A DNA stretch of 64,000 nt, from the NCBI GenBank assembly GCA_020444475.1, contig JAHLKV010000005.1:124001-188000 (forward strand). Reading direction: 5' to 3'. The DNA is from a bacterium (GTDB lineage Bacteria; Zixibacteria; MSB-5A5; GN15; FEB-12). A program made the position numbers and the translations under genes. The notes below the pieces were generated by a model, which saw only the letters and a list, made by a program, of their open reading frames with translations, made no database searches and was not told the origin of the DNA. Shown here one piece after another: positions 11,201 to 17,269 of this stretch (position 1 is its first letter; every line of letters starts with the position of its first letter).

Positions 11201-14174
11201 CCACATAGGTGCCCGAAGTATCGACGCTGAGGTCGATGAGATCGTTCTCGTACTTACCCTGCGAAACTGTCACCACCGCCGTGGCGGGGCTGATATCGAG
11301 CATGTAGTGGATGGAATCGGGACCGCAGAGGAAAACATCTATCGACCCGGTCGGGCAGTCAATGGCTGCGCTCAAGCCGAAAGTAACACTCACCTCAATA
11401 GTGTCACTGTCAACTGCCCCACACGGGTCGGTCACACGTAGGACAAATTCGTACGTTCCGGATGTGGTCGGCGTGAAACAGACCTGATTGGCGGCCGTGT
11501 CCAGCGTGCCATACCCGGATATCATTATCTCGGCCAATCCCGCCGGACCCTGCGGATCATCAACCGAGTACTCAAGACAAATCTGCTGTGGAGCGCACAG
11601 GGTGAGTGACGAATCCGCCCCCAGCGCAATCGTCGGCGCTCCGTTGATCTCTACATTGTATGTAAGCGAAACCGTGTCGGTTGCGCCACAAGAATCAGCA
11701 ACTTCCGCCGCCACCGTGTAGGCTCCCGATCCGGTCGGCGTGAAGCACCATTCGCCCGACGATGACAGCGCGCCGTCACCGGACACCATCGTCCAGCTCA
11801 GCGGATCGCTGTCAGCATCGCTGGCGTCGAACTGGACACAAACCTCCTGCGCCGTACACTGCGAGAGACTGACCGGACTGGCCGGATTGACAGCCACCGG
11901 CGCCGAGTTGAGTGTCACATTAAACGTCGCCGTCACCGTATCAGCCGCACCGCACGAATCCGCCACCGCGACCGTCGCATTAAACGAACCACTCGCTCCC
12001 GGCGTGAAACAGTACTCGCCGGCTGTCGAGATAGAACCGGCGCCGGAGATCAGCGTCCAACTCAGCGTTCCGCCGTTGGCGTCGCTCGCGCCAAACGTGT
12101 AGCAGATCTCTTCGGCAGCACAAAGGAAAACGTTCTGCGCCGAAGGCTGCACCGCGACCGGCGGCACATTGGCGCCCACCGTCACGACCACCGTGTCCCG
12201 GTCTGCCAGCCCGCACGAGTCGACCGCACGAATTACGAATGTGTACGTACCCGTCCCGGCAGGCGTGAAACAAACCTCGCTGCCGGTCAGCGTGCCCGGC
12301 CCCTGAACAAGCTCCGTAATCTCGAGGTTATTATCGGGATCGGTGAAACTGACCGGCAGACAAATCTGCTGCGGCGTACACTGGAAAACCGACTGATCGG
12401 CCCCGGCGTCGGCCACCGGCGGCTGATTCAGGTTCACCGTCACATACCCGATATCCTGGCTCACCGAACCGCAGGCGTCGGTGACCGTCACGATCACCTC
12501 GTACACACCCGCCGTATCCGGCGTGAAACAGATATCGGTCGTGCTCGGCGATCCATCCGTACGCGCAGCAACGGCATCCACCTCAAAGCTGCCGCTGTTG
12601 TTCGCGATATTGACCCGGTCGAACGTGATGCCGTCGGGAAGATCCAGGGTCAAACCGCCCGTCCCCGATCCGGCCGAACCGCCCGGAATCGTACCCGTAT
12701 ACGTATGCACCACCGCTCCGCCGTCACGGAACTGAATCGTCCCGTTACCCGACGCCGCCGTGTTGGTGAACAATATGAAATCGACCTCAGCGCCGTTGCA
12801 GGTCGTGATATCCTGACCGAACCCGATACAGACGTACTGCCCCGACGAGAAGTCGATCGAGCCGTCACCCGCCCCGCCGTCCGGACCACCCGGGCCGGGA
12901 AGCGTAAACGTCAGGTCGGTCGGCGCGCCCAGGAGGTTATCCGATGAATTAAACAGTCCCGGACCAACCGGGAACGAGCCGGTGTTGTGCACCGTGGTCG
13001 CGAAAGCAAAATTCGGAAGCGTGACATTCACACCGGACTGCGAGTTGACCGGTCCCACGAAATCGGCGCTCTCGATCAGAGTCTGACCGGGCGCTCCACC
13101 GCCGACCTGAAGAATCGTCGCACCAAGTTCGTTATAGCGGGCGATCTGGTCGAACGAACTCGCATTACCGCCGTAACTGCCGAGATTGGTCGTCACAGAA
13201 ACTATATCACAATCGGGATCGAAAATCGAAAGGGGAAGGCAGATCGACTGCAGCTCGCACCAGTCCACAGTCGTATCAGACACCGCCACCACCGGGGCCG
13301 AACCGGCGGCAACTGTCACTACAAAGGTGTCGATATCGATCGCACCGACGATATCTTCCACCTGAAATACAAACTCATACGTCCCGGAACCCGACGGCAG
13401 GAAGCAGTGACTCGTCGTAATCGAACTCAGCCCTTCCTGCGGGGCAAACACACCCTCGCCGGACAACATCGTCAGCCAGATCGAATCCCCCTGGCAGTTG
13501 TTGTCGTACGCGAACAGATCAAAACAGATCGAGTCGCTTGAACAGGTCACCACCGAAGAATCCGGGGGGAGCACCACGTGCGGGGCCTTGTTCGCGAACC
13601 GCACCTTGATCACCAGGTCCTGATAGTCGGCGTCACCGCCGTTGTTCAAATCTTCAAACGCAATCAGGTACTCATGCGGCACCCCGGTCGAGAAGATCCA
13701 CACATGGTCGAAATCGTCGGAGTTGAACTCCTCTTCGGAATACCACGTGTAGTTACCGTCGTAGTTGGGTTTCATCCAGAAACCGACCGAATCAAACGCC
13801 CCGACCGAGAAAACCACTGTGTCTCCCGGTACGTTCGACGGTCCAAACAGCTGGTAGCGCGGCCAGGTATCGCCGGCTTCGTAGTAGCCCGATGTCGCAT
13901 AGACCGCCGACCCGGCCACCTCGAGAATCATGGTCGCCGTATCATCACCCGGCTGCCCGCACAATACCTCAATCCCCAACTCATCGTTGGCGACATCGAT
14001 ATCGTAACCGAGCGAATCAAGCAAATACTGGAGGGATGCTTCGGCCGGCGCTTTGGCCAGCCGTTGAGTAGCAAGAGAGTCCGCCCACCACTCATCGGCC
14101 TGAGCGGCGGTGGAGAATACGAACAGCGAGAGCAACGCCAATCCCATGGCGCGCCAAGTGCGAGAATGCAACAT
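5277..14174 (-). CDS. Giant secreted Ig-repeat protein with DUF4114, cohesin-like, dockerin-like and T9SS sorting domains
   Basis: The product is 2965 residues. A signal peptide (about 1-27, ending STAAQA) is followed by a DUF4114-type domain (about 60-190, 'AFEDLNNGGDADYQDLVI'). Then come roughly 24 tandem beta-sandwich repeats of 80-90 residues, each with the pattern '(F/L)xC...ICLP...CFTP..(S/A)GxYxF...DxCG..D.DT', usually four cysteines per unit. A cohesin-like region follows (about 2440-2640), then two degenerate dockerin-like hands ('DLNLDNIAYTIADVV', 'DVNADGLSLTVADLV'). The C-terminal domain starts 'NYPNPFNPTTTIEF' and ends 'KKMVLLK', the hallmark of type IX secretion sorting. It is therefore likely exported through the outer membrane and surface-anchored, possibly as an adhesin or S-layer-like filament. 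Repeat 2 carries an extra ~200 residues. Function beyond surface display is not known. Confidence 0.9.
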   Translation of the reverse strand: MLHSRTWRAMGLALLSLFVFSTAAQADEWWADSLATQRLAKAPAEASLQYLLDSLGYDIDVANDELGIEVLCGQPGDDTATMILEVAGSAVYATSGYYEAGDTWPRYQLFGPSNVPGDTVVFSVGAFDSVGFWMKPNYDGNYTWYSEEEFNSDDFDHVWIFSTGVPHEYLIAFEDLNNGGDADYQDLVIKVRFANKAPHVVLPPDSSVVTCSSDSICFDLFAYDNNCQGDSIWLTMLSGEGVFAPQEGLSSITTSHCFLPSGSGTYEFVFQVEDIVGAIDIDTFVVTVAAGSAPVVAVSDTTVDWCELQSICLPLSIFDPDCDIVSVTTNLGSYGGNASSFDQIARYNELGATILQVGGGAPGQTLIESADFVGPVNSQSGVNVTLPNFAFATTVHNTGSFPVGPGLFNSSDNLLGAPTDLTFTLPGPGGPDGGAGDGSIDFSSGQYVCIGFGQDITTCNGAEVDFILFTNTAASGNGTIQFRDGGAVVHTYTGTIPGGSAGSGTGGLTLDLPDGITFDRVNIANNSGSFEVDAVAARTDGSPSTTDICFTPDTAGVYEVIVTVTDACGSVSQDIGYVTVNLNQPPVADAGADQSVFQCTPQQICLPVSFTDPDNNLEITELVQGPGTLTGSEVCFTPAGTGTYTFVIRAVDSCGLADRDTVVVTVGANVPPVAVQPSAQNVFLCAAEEICYTFGASDANGGTLSWTLISGAGSISTAGEYCFTPGASGSFNATVAVADSCGAADTVTATFNVTLNSAPVAVNPASPVSLSQCTAQEVCVQFDASDADSDPLSWTMVSGDGALSSSGEWCFTPTGSGAYTVAAEVADSCGATDTVSLTYNVEINGAPTIALGADSSLTLCAPQQICLEYSVDDPQGPAGLAEIMISGYGTLDTAANQVCFTPTTSGTYEFVLRVTDPCGAVDSDTIEVSVTFGLSAAIDCPTGSIDVFLCGPDSIHYMLDISPATAVVTVSQGKYENDLIDLSVDTSGTYVVDVIAEEACGSDTCQLVFNVEVGEAPQITCPAPSTKFICDAGATVCIPVGVMGADTNVTVSPIGSYSSGNVCFVADTSGLYTLTMIAATPCGSDTCQLQVDVTVNSAPVADDPSSPVDTFLCANGQLCYDFSASDADGNSLTWAKLSGNGTVSAAGQWCFSVSGSGTYTVTAVVSDPCGDADTTTLTYNVTINSAPVLSLGANQSRFLCAAQQVCLPYTVTDANSNVSSVVLSSGSGVLDEMTQTICFTPAASGNYQFIATATDACGLSSVDTVSVSVTMNQAPIANAGSDQTIFQCSNTPICLPASCSDPNGNLTGCELVNGPAGATYNGTNICFTPTGTWNYEFVIKATDSCGAVDYDTVAVFYTLNSKPVANAGADQTVFQCAPTEICWPAECSDPNGAGDLASCTLVSGPGTYNGTNICFTPSATGVYEFVLEAEDDCGRTDLDTVLIDVTINSAPVCTVPDDTVIFQCTPAEVCLPAFATDADGNLDNCQVNVGTLVGSTWCYTPTSSQNVTVTMTCTDECSAQCVSQFTVEFVINDEPTIAFGADTTLFLCASDEICLPYNADDPNDPRPTMISLISGPGTLDEVNSRVCFTPASAGSYEFVVRIEDECGEFDQDTINVTVGINNPPVADAGADQTLFLCSAGQPICWPVSCSDVDGNLDDCQFTGPGTYNGSTICFTPAGSGVFEFTLRAVDECGADMTDTVTLTVTVNSAPVVTLPADSSVFQCTPAPICIDYTVDDANGLAKVLESMTGGFGTIDTAANQICFTPGSAGDYEFIVSATDSCGAVGADTMTVSVSFGQFASITCPTGPIDVFLCDPDSVCQSLGITPASATVTVSQGHYANGQLCILADTAGTYIVDVIAESSCGADTCQLVFNVDIGEAPQITCPAPVTRFVCDAGSSVCIPVGVMGSGATVSVSPFATYSGGTVCFDADTSGHYEIEMIATTSCGSDTCTIIADITLNSAPVADDPGGPIDTSMCDPAQVCYQFTASDLDGGALTWTKTTGNGSVSAAGLWCFDATASGSYSVTATVTDSCGASDQVTLQYNIDLNNAPVVNLGADTTRFICASEEICLPYIVGDADSNVTDVVLLVGSGTLNTSTNQLCFTPDTAGIYRFIVQATDACGDSDIDTLNVTIGVNRPPVANAGADASIFQCAPTQVCWSASAGDPDGNLDSVAVIAGPGTFSGGQICFTPDSADTYTIILRAVDECGATDIDTVLITVDMNSGPVCQLPNDTTVFQCTPTQIVLPVGALDPDDNLDHCEILSGPGSLVGGNWQFTPTGDQNVTVAIMCIDDCGVTCIDSFKVSIDINNKPVVSAGADTTVFTCDGGQVCRTITSSDPNNNLDSVWIAQGSGTYNAGTGQYCLSVPYGDGNDRTYTTIFAAVDSCGLQSRDTLKISVDFNEPPVIDLPPDFTAFLDQVGELCFSVEISDVDDNLSGYSVSPIGDWDPFTEQLCFDADSTGTYQIIVTAFDNCADTTVDTVVIEVQVDECIHVQIEYRTDVFQGQTSSLDILLTGSGKELGGYDFLIQYDASVLTPSAAHLGALPANCGWEYFQYRHGATGNCGGGCPSGLIQLVAIAETNNGAYHPGCFLDGQIGVLASIDFLVTNDRTLECMFVPVNFYWTSCSDNSMSSRPGDTLWVVRNVFDAAYNNITNHNFGLPGALGLPDDCIAGVAPDKPRPIRCVDYTNGGFKIICADDIDDRGDLNLDNIAYTIADVVMFTNYFIYGVQAFGTGLQIEAATAASDVNADGLSLTVADLVYLIRVVVGDAAPIPKLDPNAAYEADVSLTSGVVTIDNAGTKIGAMYLLLEGNVTPELHPNASGMQMESHFDGMNTRVLVFTDDGSGTLTSGEVLVVGTTRIKEIELGSAEGMVMAANLNVLPTTYTLSQNYPNPFNPTTTIEFTLPVKSKYRLTIFNVLGQQVEQLSDELEAGYHKIEWDAGRYASGVYFYRLTAGEFSATKKMVLLK
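7254..9053 (-). repeat. Second copy of an internal multi-repeat block in the giant gene
   Basis: Seven consecutive Ig-like units (from 'SAPVVTLPADSSVFQC' to 'VTCIDSFKVSIDIN') match, in the same order, the block at 9579-11642. Unusual units coincide: both blocks contain a 'CPTG.IDVFLC.PDS' unit followed by 'EAPQITCPAP' and then 'SAPVADDP'. One unit is missing relative to the first block. This indicates duplication of a multi-repeat segment rather than unit-by-unit amplification. Confidence 0.75.
9579..11642 (-). repeat. First copy of the internal multi-repeat block in the giant gene
   Basis: Eight consecutive Ig-like units (from 'GAPTIALGADSSLTLC' to 'VSQFTVEFVIN') correspond in order to the seven units at 7254-9053. 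The atypical short units 'CPTGSIDVFLCGPDS' and 'EAPQITCPAPSTKFICDAG' anchor the alignment. Confidence 0.75.
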
Positions 14175-14368
14175 TCCCCGACCCCGTTAGTTTATGGTGC
14201 GATAAAACCTCAGCTTTGGTAACGAGGGTTCTCGCGCCGCAAACGTACGGGATGTACGAATCGCGATGTAATCGTTTGATACTGAACGATAGAAATGTGA
14301 TTGGAAGGATAACCTTGAGCAATCGTCCATTGGCGCGTTACCCTCTGAAAATTACCGTGAATGTCGTC

Positions 14369-14395
14369 CTGTCGGACTGAACTACAACCCGACAG
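14369..14395. promoter_or_regulatory. Inverted repeat at the predicted transcription start of the giant gene
   Basis: CTGTCGG (14369-14375) and CCGACAG (14389-14395) form a perfect 7-bp inverted repeat with a 13-base centre, directly downstream of the minus-strand -10 hexamer. It could be an operator or the first hairpin of the leader RNA. Confidence 0.35.
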
Positions 14396-14401
14396 TCACA
14401 C

Positions 14402-14428
14402 ATTATAAGATTTACGGCCTATTGTCAA
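14402..14428 (-). promoter_or_regulatory. Candidate promoter of the giant surface-protein gene
   Basis: On the minus strand a perfect TTGACA (14428-14423) and a perfect TATAAT (14407-14402) are separated by 15 bases. The spacing is short of the usual 16-18, which may make the promoter weak or activator-dependent. It lies about 230 bases upstream of the ATG at 14174. Confidence 0.5.
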
Positions 14429-14506
14429 GGGAAAAAGCGGCCAAAGTGTAAACAGGACCGTCACTTATGGCGGTTCGCGCGCACCCTTAATGGACCCCCG
14501 GGGCGC

Positions 14507-15379
14507 TTATTCGGAATCTAATTTCCTGACCGCCTCCAACTTAGACAAGAACTCCCGCGCCTCACGCTTCGAAAGCCCCCTCTCCACCAACTCCTCGACC
14601 GACCCGGAAAAACTTTCCAACAGGGGCCGAATGATCGCCAATTCCGGCCCCGAAAAGTACTGTGCGTTGAGCGAATAGTCCTCAAACGCCTCATACGCCA
14701 TCGGACATACCGTGCGGGTGATATCCGCCATCACCTCCGCATAAGCCCGGATTTCCTTCTGTGCGTGCGGGTCGAGACGCAAGCGCAGGAAGTGGAACAG
14801 ATTGTGAAGGTCGATTTTCCAGTACCACTCGGTGTAGAGCGACAGCGGAAGGTTTATCCGTGCCAGCTCCCGCGCCAGGCCCTCATCGACAAAATGCGAG
14901 TACTTCTCGTACAGCGCCTTCTGGGTCGACTCGGCGTGCTCGCGGAACGAATCCGCCAGCGCATCGGGAATTACCGCGCCGTCCTCGCCCCCCTGCTTGT
15001 TGACCGTCGACTGGTACTGCAGGGCGTCGGCGGGGGGCAGGTAGAACTCCTCTTTCATCACCGAATAGCGGCCGGAGTACTCGTTGACATTGGCGGTGCG
15101 ATGTCGGATCCACTGGCGCGCCACAAATATGGGTAGCTTGACATGAAACTTCAGCTCGACCATCTCGAACGGCGTGGTGTGTTTATGGCGCATGAGATAG
15201 CGAATCAACCCGCGATCTTCGGAGACCTTTTTGGTACCCTTGCCGTACGATACCCGGGCGGCCTGGACGATTGATTCATCGGAGCCCATATAGTCGATCA
15301 ACCGCACGAACCCATGATCGAGAACATCGAACTGTTTGTCGAGCAAGGCATCCGCTTCGGGGACAGAGACATGCGCCAT
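14507..15379 (-). CDS. thyX: FAD-dependent thymidylate synthase
   Basis: The 290-residue product carries the ThyX signature RHRX7S at residues 92-102 (RHRTANVNEYS), within 'ARQWIRHRTANVNEYSGR'. ThyX makes dTMP from dUMP using methylene-tetrahydrofolate and NADPH through FAD. The C-terminal third is longer than in the shortest ThyX proteins but fits other long members. A good promoter lies directly upstream. It stands alone between the giant gene and a divergent secreted-protein gene. Confidence 0.95.
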   Translation of the reverse strand: MAHVSVPEADALLDKQFDVLDHGFVRLIDYMGSDESIVQAARVSYGKGTKKVSEDRGLIRYLMRHKHTTPFEMVELKFHVKLPIFVARQWIRHRTANVNEYSGRYSVMKEEFYLPPADALQYQSTVNKQGGEDGAVIPDALADSFREHAESTQKALYEKYSHFVDEGLARELARINLPLSLYTEWYWKIDLHNLFHFLRLRLDPHAQKEIRAYAEVMADITRTVCPMAYEAFEDYSLNAQYFSGPELAIIRPLLESFSGSVEELVERGLSKREAREFLSKLEAVRKLDSE

Positions 15380-15819
15380 GAGGGGTAATTCCTTCGTGCT
15401 ATCGGTGTGGCTGAGAATATAGGGCGTGTGCGGGGGAGGGGCAAGGGGAGAGTGGGGGGAAATGTGAAGAGCGTTTCATGCCGCATGCGAACTTGAGGGA
15501 CGGAAGATTGCCTTTGCGGCTGCGACGGAACGGGAACGATAGTCCTTGACAATGTATCACAGAACGTCCAGATTCTTCATGGACGGAAGTATCCACTACC
15601 ATGCGTTTGTGCACGTCGGAAATGAAACCGGGGAATCCTCGTGCACTGATCGCGGTAGCTCACCTCTGTAGTATTGCGCGCAGTCAAAGCAATCTCATTT
15701 CCTACGTCGCTGCTCAAGTGTCAAGGAGGCGTTGCGTCGTGTCTGGCTCTCGGCAAAACTCTCATCTCACATAGACCAGTTCTTGGAGGATTCAACTGTG
15801 GCCAGGAAGGAGGCCGAAC
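15380..15819. other. Divergent intergenic region thyX / FISUMP gene
   Basis: This 440-base gap holds the thyX promoter (15416-15444). A TTGACA hexamer at 15546-15551 on the plus strand could serve the FISUMP gene, but no convincing -10 follows it. No coding frame was supported and no strong repeat is visible. Confidence 0.5.
15416..15444 (-). promoter_or_regulatory. Candidate promoter of thyX
   Basis: TTGCCC (15444-15439) and TATATT (15421-15416) on the minus strand are separated by exactly 17 bases, about 36 bases before the thyX ATG. The TATATT hexamer recurs upstream of several other genes here. Confidence 0.5.
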
Positions 15820-16623
15820 ATGAGGCGGATGTTGGTCATTCTTGTCGGTGCGGTAGTGCTCGCTTCGCCTACGGTGCTGTTCGCCGGACCGTGTGGAGAC
15901 ATAAATAATGACGGCGGCGTGGACCTGAGCGACTTGATCCGTCTTGTGAACTACTTGTTTCTAGGTGGATCAAGTCCGGACTGTGGAACCGAAACAGGAA
16001 CCGTGACAGATATCGACGGAAACGTTTACAAGACTGTCAGAATCTGCGATCAATGGTGGATGGTGGAGAACCTCAAGGTGACTCGATTCAGCAACGGGGA
16101 TCCGATTCCGAACATCACCGACCGAGACGAGTGGAGAGCTGCACGAAGCGGAGCGTACTCCGAATGGAATAACGACTCAGGCTATGTCCCTCTGTATGGA
16201 AGAATCTACAATTTCTATGCGGCGTCCGATGCCAGGAACATCGCGCCGGAAGGCTGGCACGTGCCAACCGACGCAGAATGGAAGCAACTGGAAATGTGTC
16301 TCGGAATGACCCAGGGTGAAGCGGACTTGGAAGGTTTTCGCGGGGATCAGGGAGGGAAGTTAAAACAAATCGGAACGATCCTCTGGAGCACTCCGAACAC
16401 CGGTGCCACCAACGAGAGCGGTTTCTCCGCTATCGGCACGGGACATCGAGACCAGTGGGGCGACTTCATCAGCCAAGGCATTGTAACCGCACTGTGGACA
16501 TCCACGGAAAGTGTCAGCGGCCGGGCCTGGGCTCGTTTAGTATATTACAATACCGCCGAGATTCAGCGCTTGGACGACGAGTACGAATGGGACGGTTTCT
16601 TCATTCGATGCGTTAAGGACTAA
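15820..16623 (+). CDS. Secreted protein: dockerin-like repeat plus FISUMP domain
   Basis: The 267-residue product has a signal peptide (about 1-22, ending VLFAG) and one dockerin-like calcium hand (about 24-50, 'CGDINNDGGVDLSDLIRL'). The rest is a FISUMP domain (Fibrobacter succinogenes major paralogous domain) from 'VTDIDGNVYKTVRICDQWWM' to 'FFIRCVKD', including 'GWHVPTDAEWKQLE' and a 'LWTSTE' segment. FISUMP proteins are secreted or surface proteins of unknown function related to formylglycine-enzyme-like folds. A strong GGAAGGAGG site lies 6 bases before the ATG. Only one of the usual two dockerin hands is present. Confidence 0.85.
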   Translation: MRRMLVILVGAVVLASPTVLFAGPCGDINNDGGVDLSDLIRLVNYLFLGGSSPDCGTETGTVTDIDGNVYKTVRICDQWWMVENLKVTRFSNGDPIPNITDRDEWRAARSGAYSEWNNDSGYVPLYGRIYNFYAASDARNIAPEGWHVPTDAEWKQLEMCLGMTQGEADLEGFRGDQGGKLKQIGTILWSTPNTGATNESGFSAIGTGHRDQWGDFISQGIVTALWTSTESVSGRAWARLVYYNTAEIQRLDDEYEWDGFFIRCVKD

Positions 16624-16782
16624 CCGGGTGAAGAAAGCAATGAACTGAACGCAGGTGAGGGCGGGGCTTGTCAAAAGACGCAGTGGACCACCCCTACTCA
16701 AGCGCCGGGCATAGGGTTGCCGGAACGTGGTCGCAGATGCGTCCGTCGCCGGGAGCGATGAGATACATACCAGATTGACGAG

Positions 16783-16863
16783 GTGCGCGGTGCACGAGGA
16801 CGTACACCACGCACTTCACAAGTTCGCCAGATCAAGTGGTGCACGGGGACGTACACCACGCAC
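16783..16863 (+). repeat. Two hairpin repeat units (GTGGTG...CACCACGCAC)
   Basis: Units at 16783-16814 and 16836-16863 share the core GGTGCACGRGGACGTACACC and are each nearly palindromic (GGTG / CACC arms). The same pair, in the same order (GAGGAC then GGGGAC variant), recurs at 53042-53111, 36 kb away. Confidence 0.75.
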
Positions 16864-16897
16864 TTAGTTCGTCATACCCCCCCCTCCCACTTTCCCC

Positions 16898-17053
16898 ACC
16901 AATTCGATGGCAATCGCAAAAACGCCGCCTTTTGTAAAGACACGCGCGGAGCAATCCGCGCACGAGAGAAAAACAGAATTTTTCGACCCTAAAAAATGAC
17001 AAAACAAAGCCATTTCGCCGTAACCGCCTCGCACACAAACTTGTACAGCGATT
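16898..17053 (-). repeat. Dispersed element, copy 1
   Basis: About 155 bases match the inverse of 52723-52888, with the best-conserved core AAAAAATGRCAAAACAAA followed by CCATTTCGCCGTAAC. On the minus strand one frame of both copies reads a similar peptide ('YGEMALFCHFLGSKN' here, 'YGEMGLFCHFLRSKN' there). Whether it is a structured RNA, a decayed mobile element or a small gene cannot be decided from two copies. It is given the minus orientation because the conserved frame runs that way. Confidence 0.65.
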
Positions 17054-17269
17054 TTCTCGGTTTTCGCGTTTGGCGTTTCGGGAAAAATGTCGGCATATAC
17101 ATCCCACCCGCCGCCCGCCTTCGGCCGGCTCCCAGTGGGGCACAAATTCAAAGCGTTCGGGCCACAACTCATAGCAAGCTGATGGAGGCAACTCTTTGCG
17201 TTTGGCGCCGTATCACCCTTTATTAGACCGTCAGACATCGAAACATACTGTGTCCAAAGGGGATAAGAT

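Larger units (their letters stand above)
14175..14506. other. Intergenic region upstream of the giant gene
   Basis: This 332-base gap holds a candidate promoter (14402-14428, minus) and a 7-bp inverted repeat (14369-14395) near its predicted start site. About 200 bases of presumed 5' leader run up to the giant gene. No coding frame was supported. Confidence 0.6.
16624..17269. other. Repeat-rich intergenic region before the first M32 gene
   Basis: This 646-base gap contains two short GTGGTG/CACCAC hairpin units (16783-16863) and one copy of a ~155-bp dispersed element (16898-17053). A purine-poor tail with CCGCCttcGGCCGG-like sequence follows. Short open frames exist on the minus strand but lack start-site support and were not called as genes. 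Confidence 0.6.

Noticed and set aside
5277..14174. Regularly spaced repeats suggesting a CRISPR-like or satellite array
   Set aside because: The period (about 250-270 bases) and conservation pattern are those of protein repeats in one intact frame; no short identical repeats with unique spacers.
16864..17238. 124-residue minus-strand frame with 'YGEMALFCHFLGSKN', and the related plus-strand frame at 52736-52921
   Set aside because: Not called as genes: no ribosome site, two frames are equally similar between copies, and both lie in a repeat-rich intergenic region. Kept as a repeat and as a finding instead.
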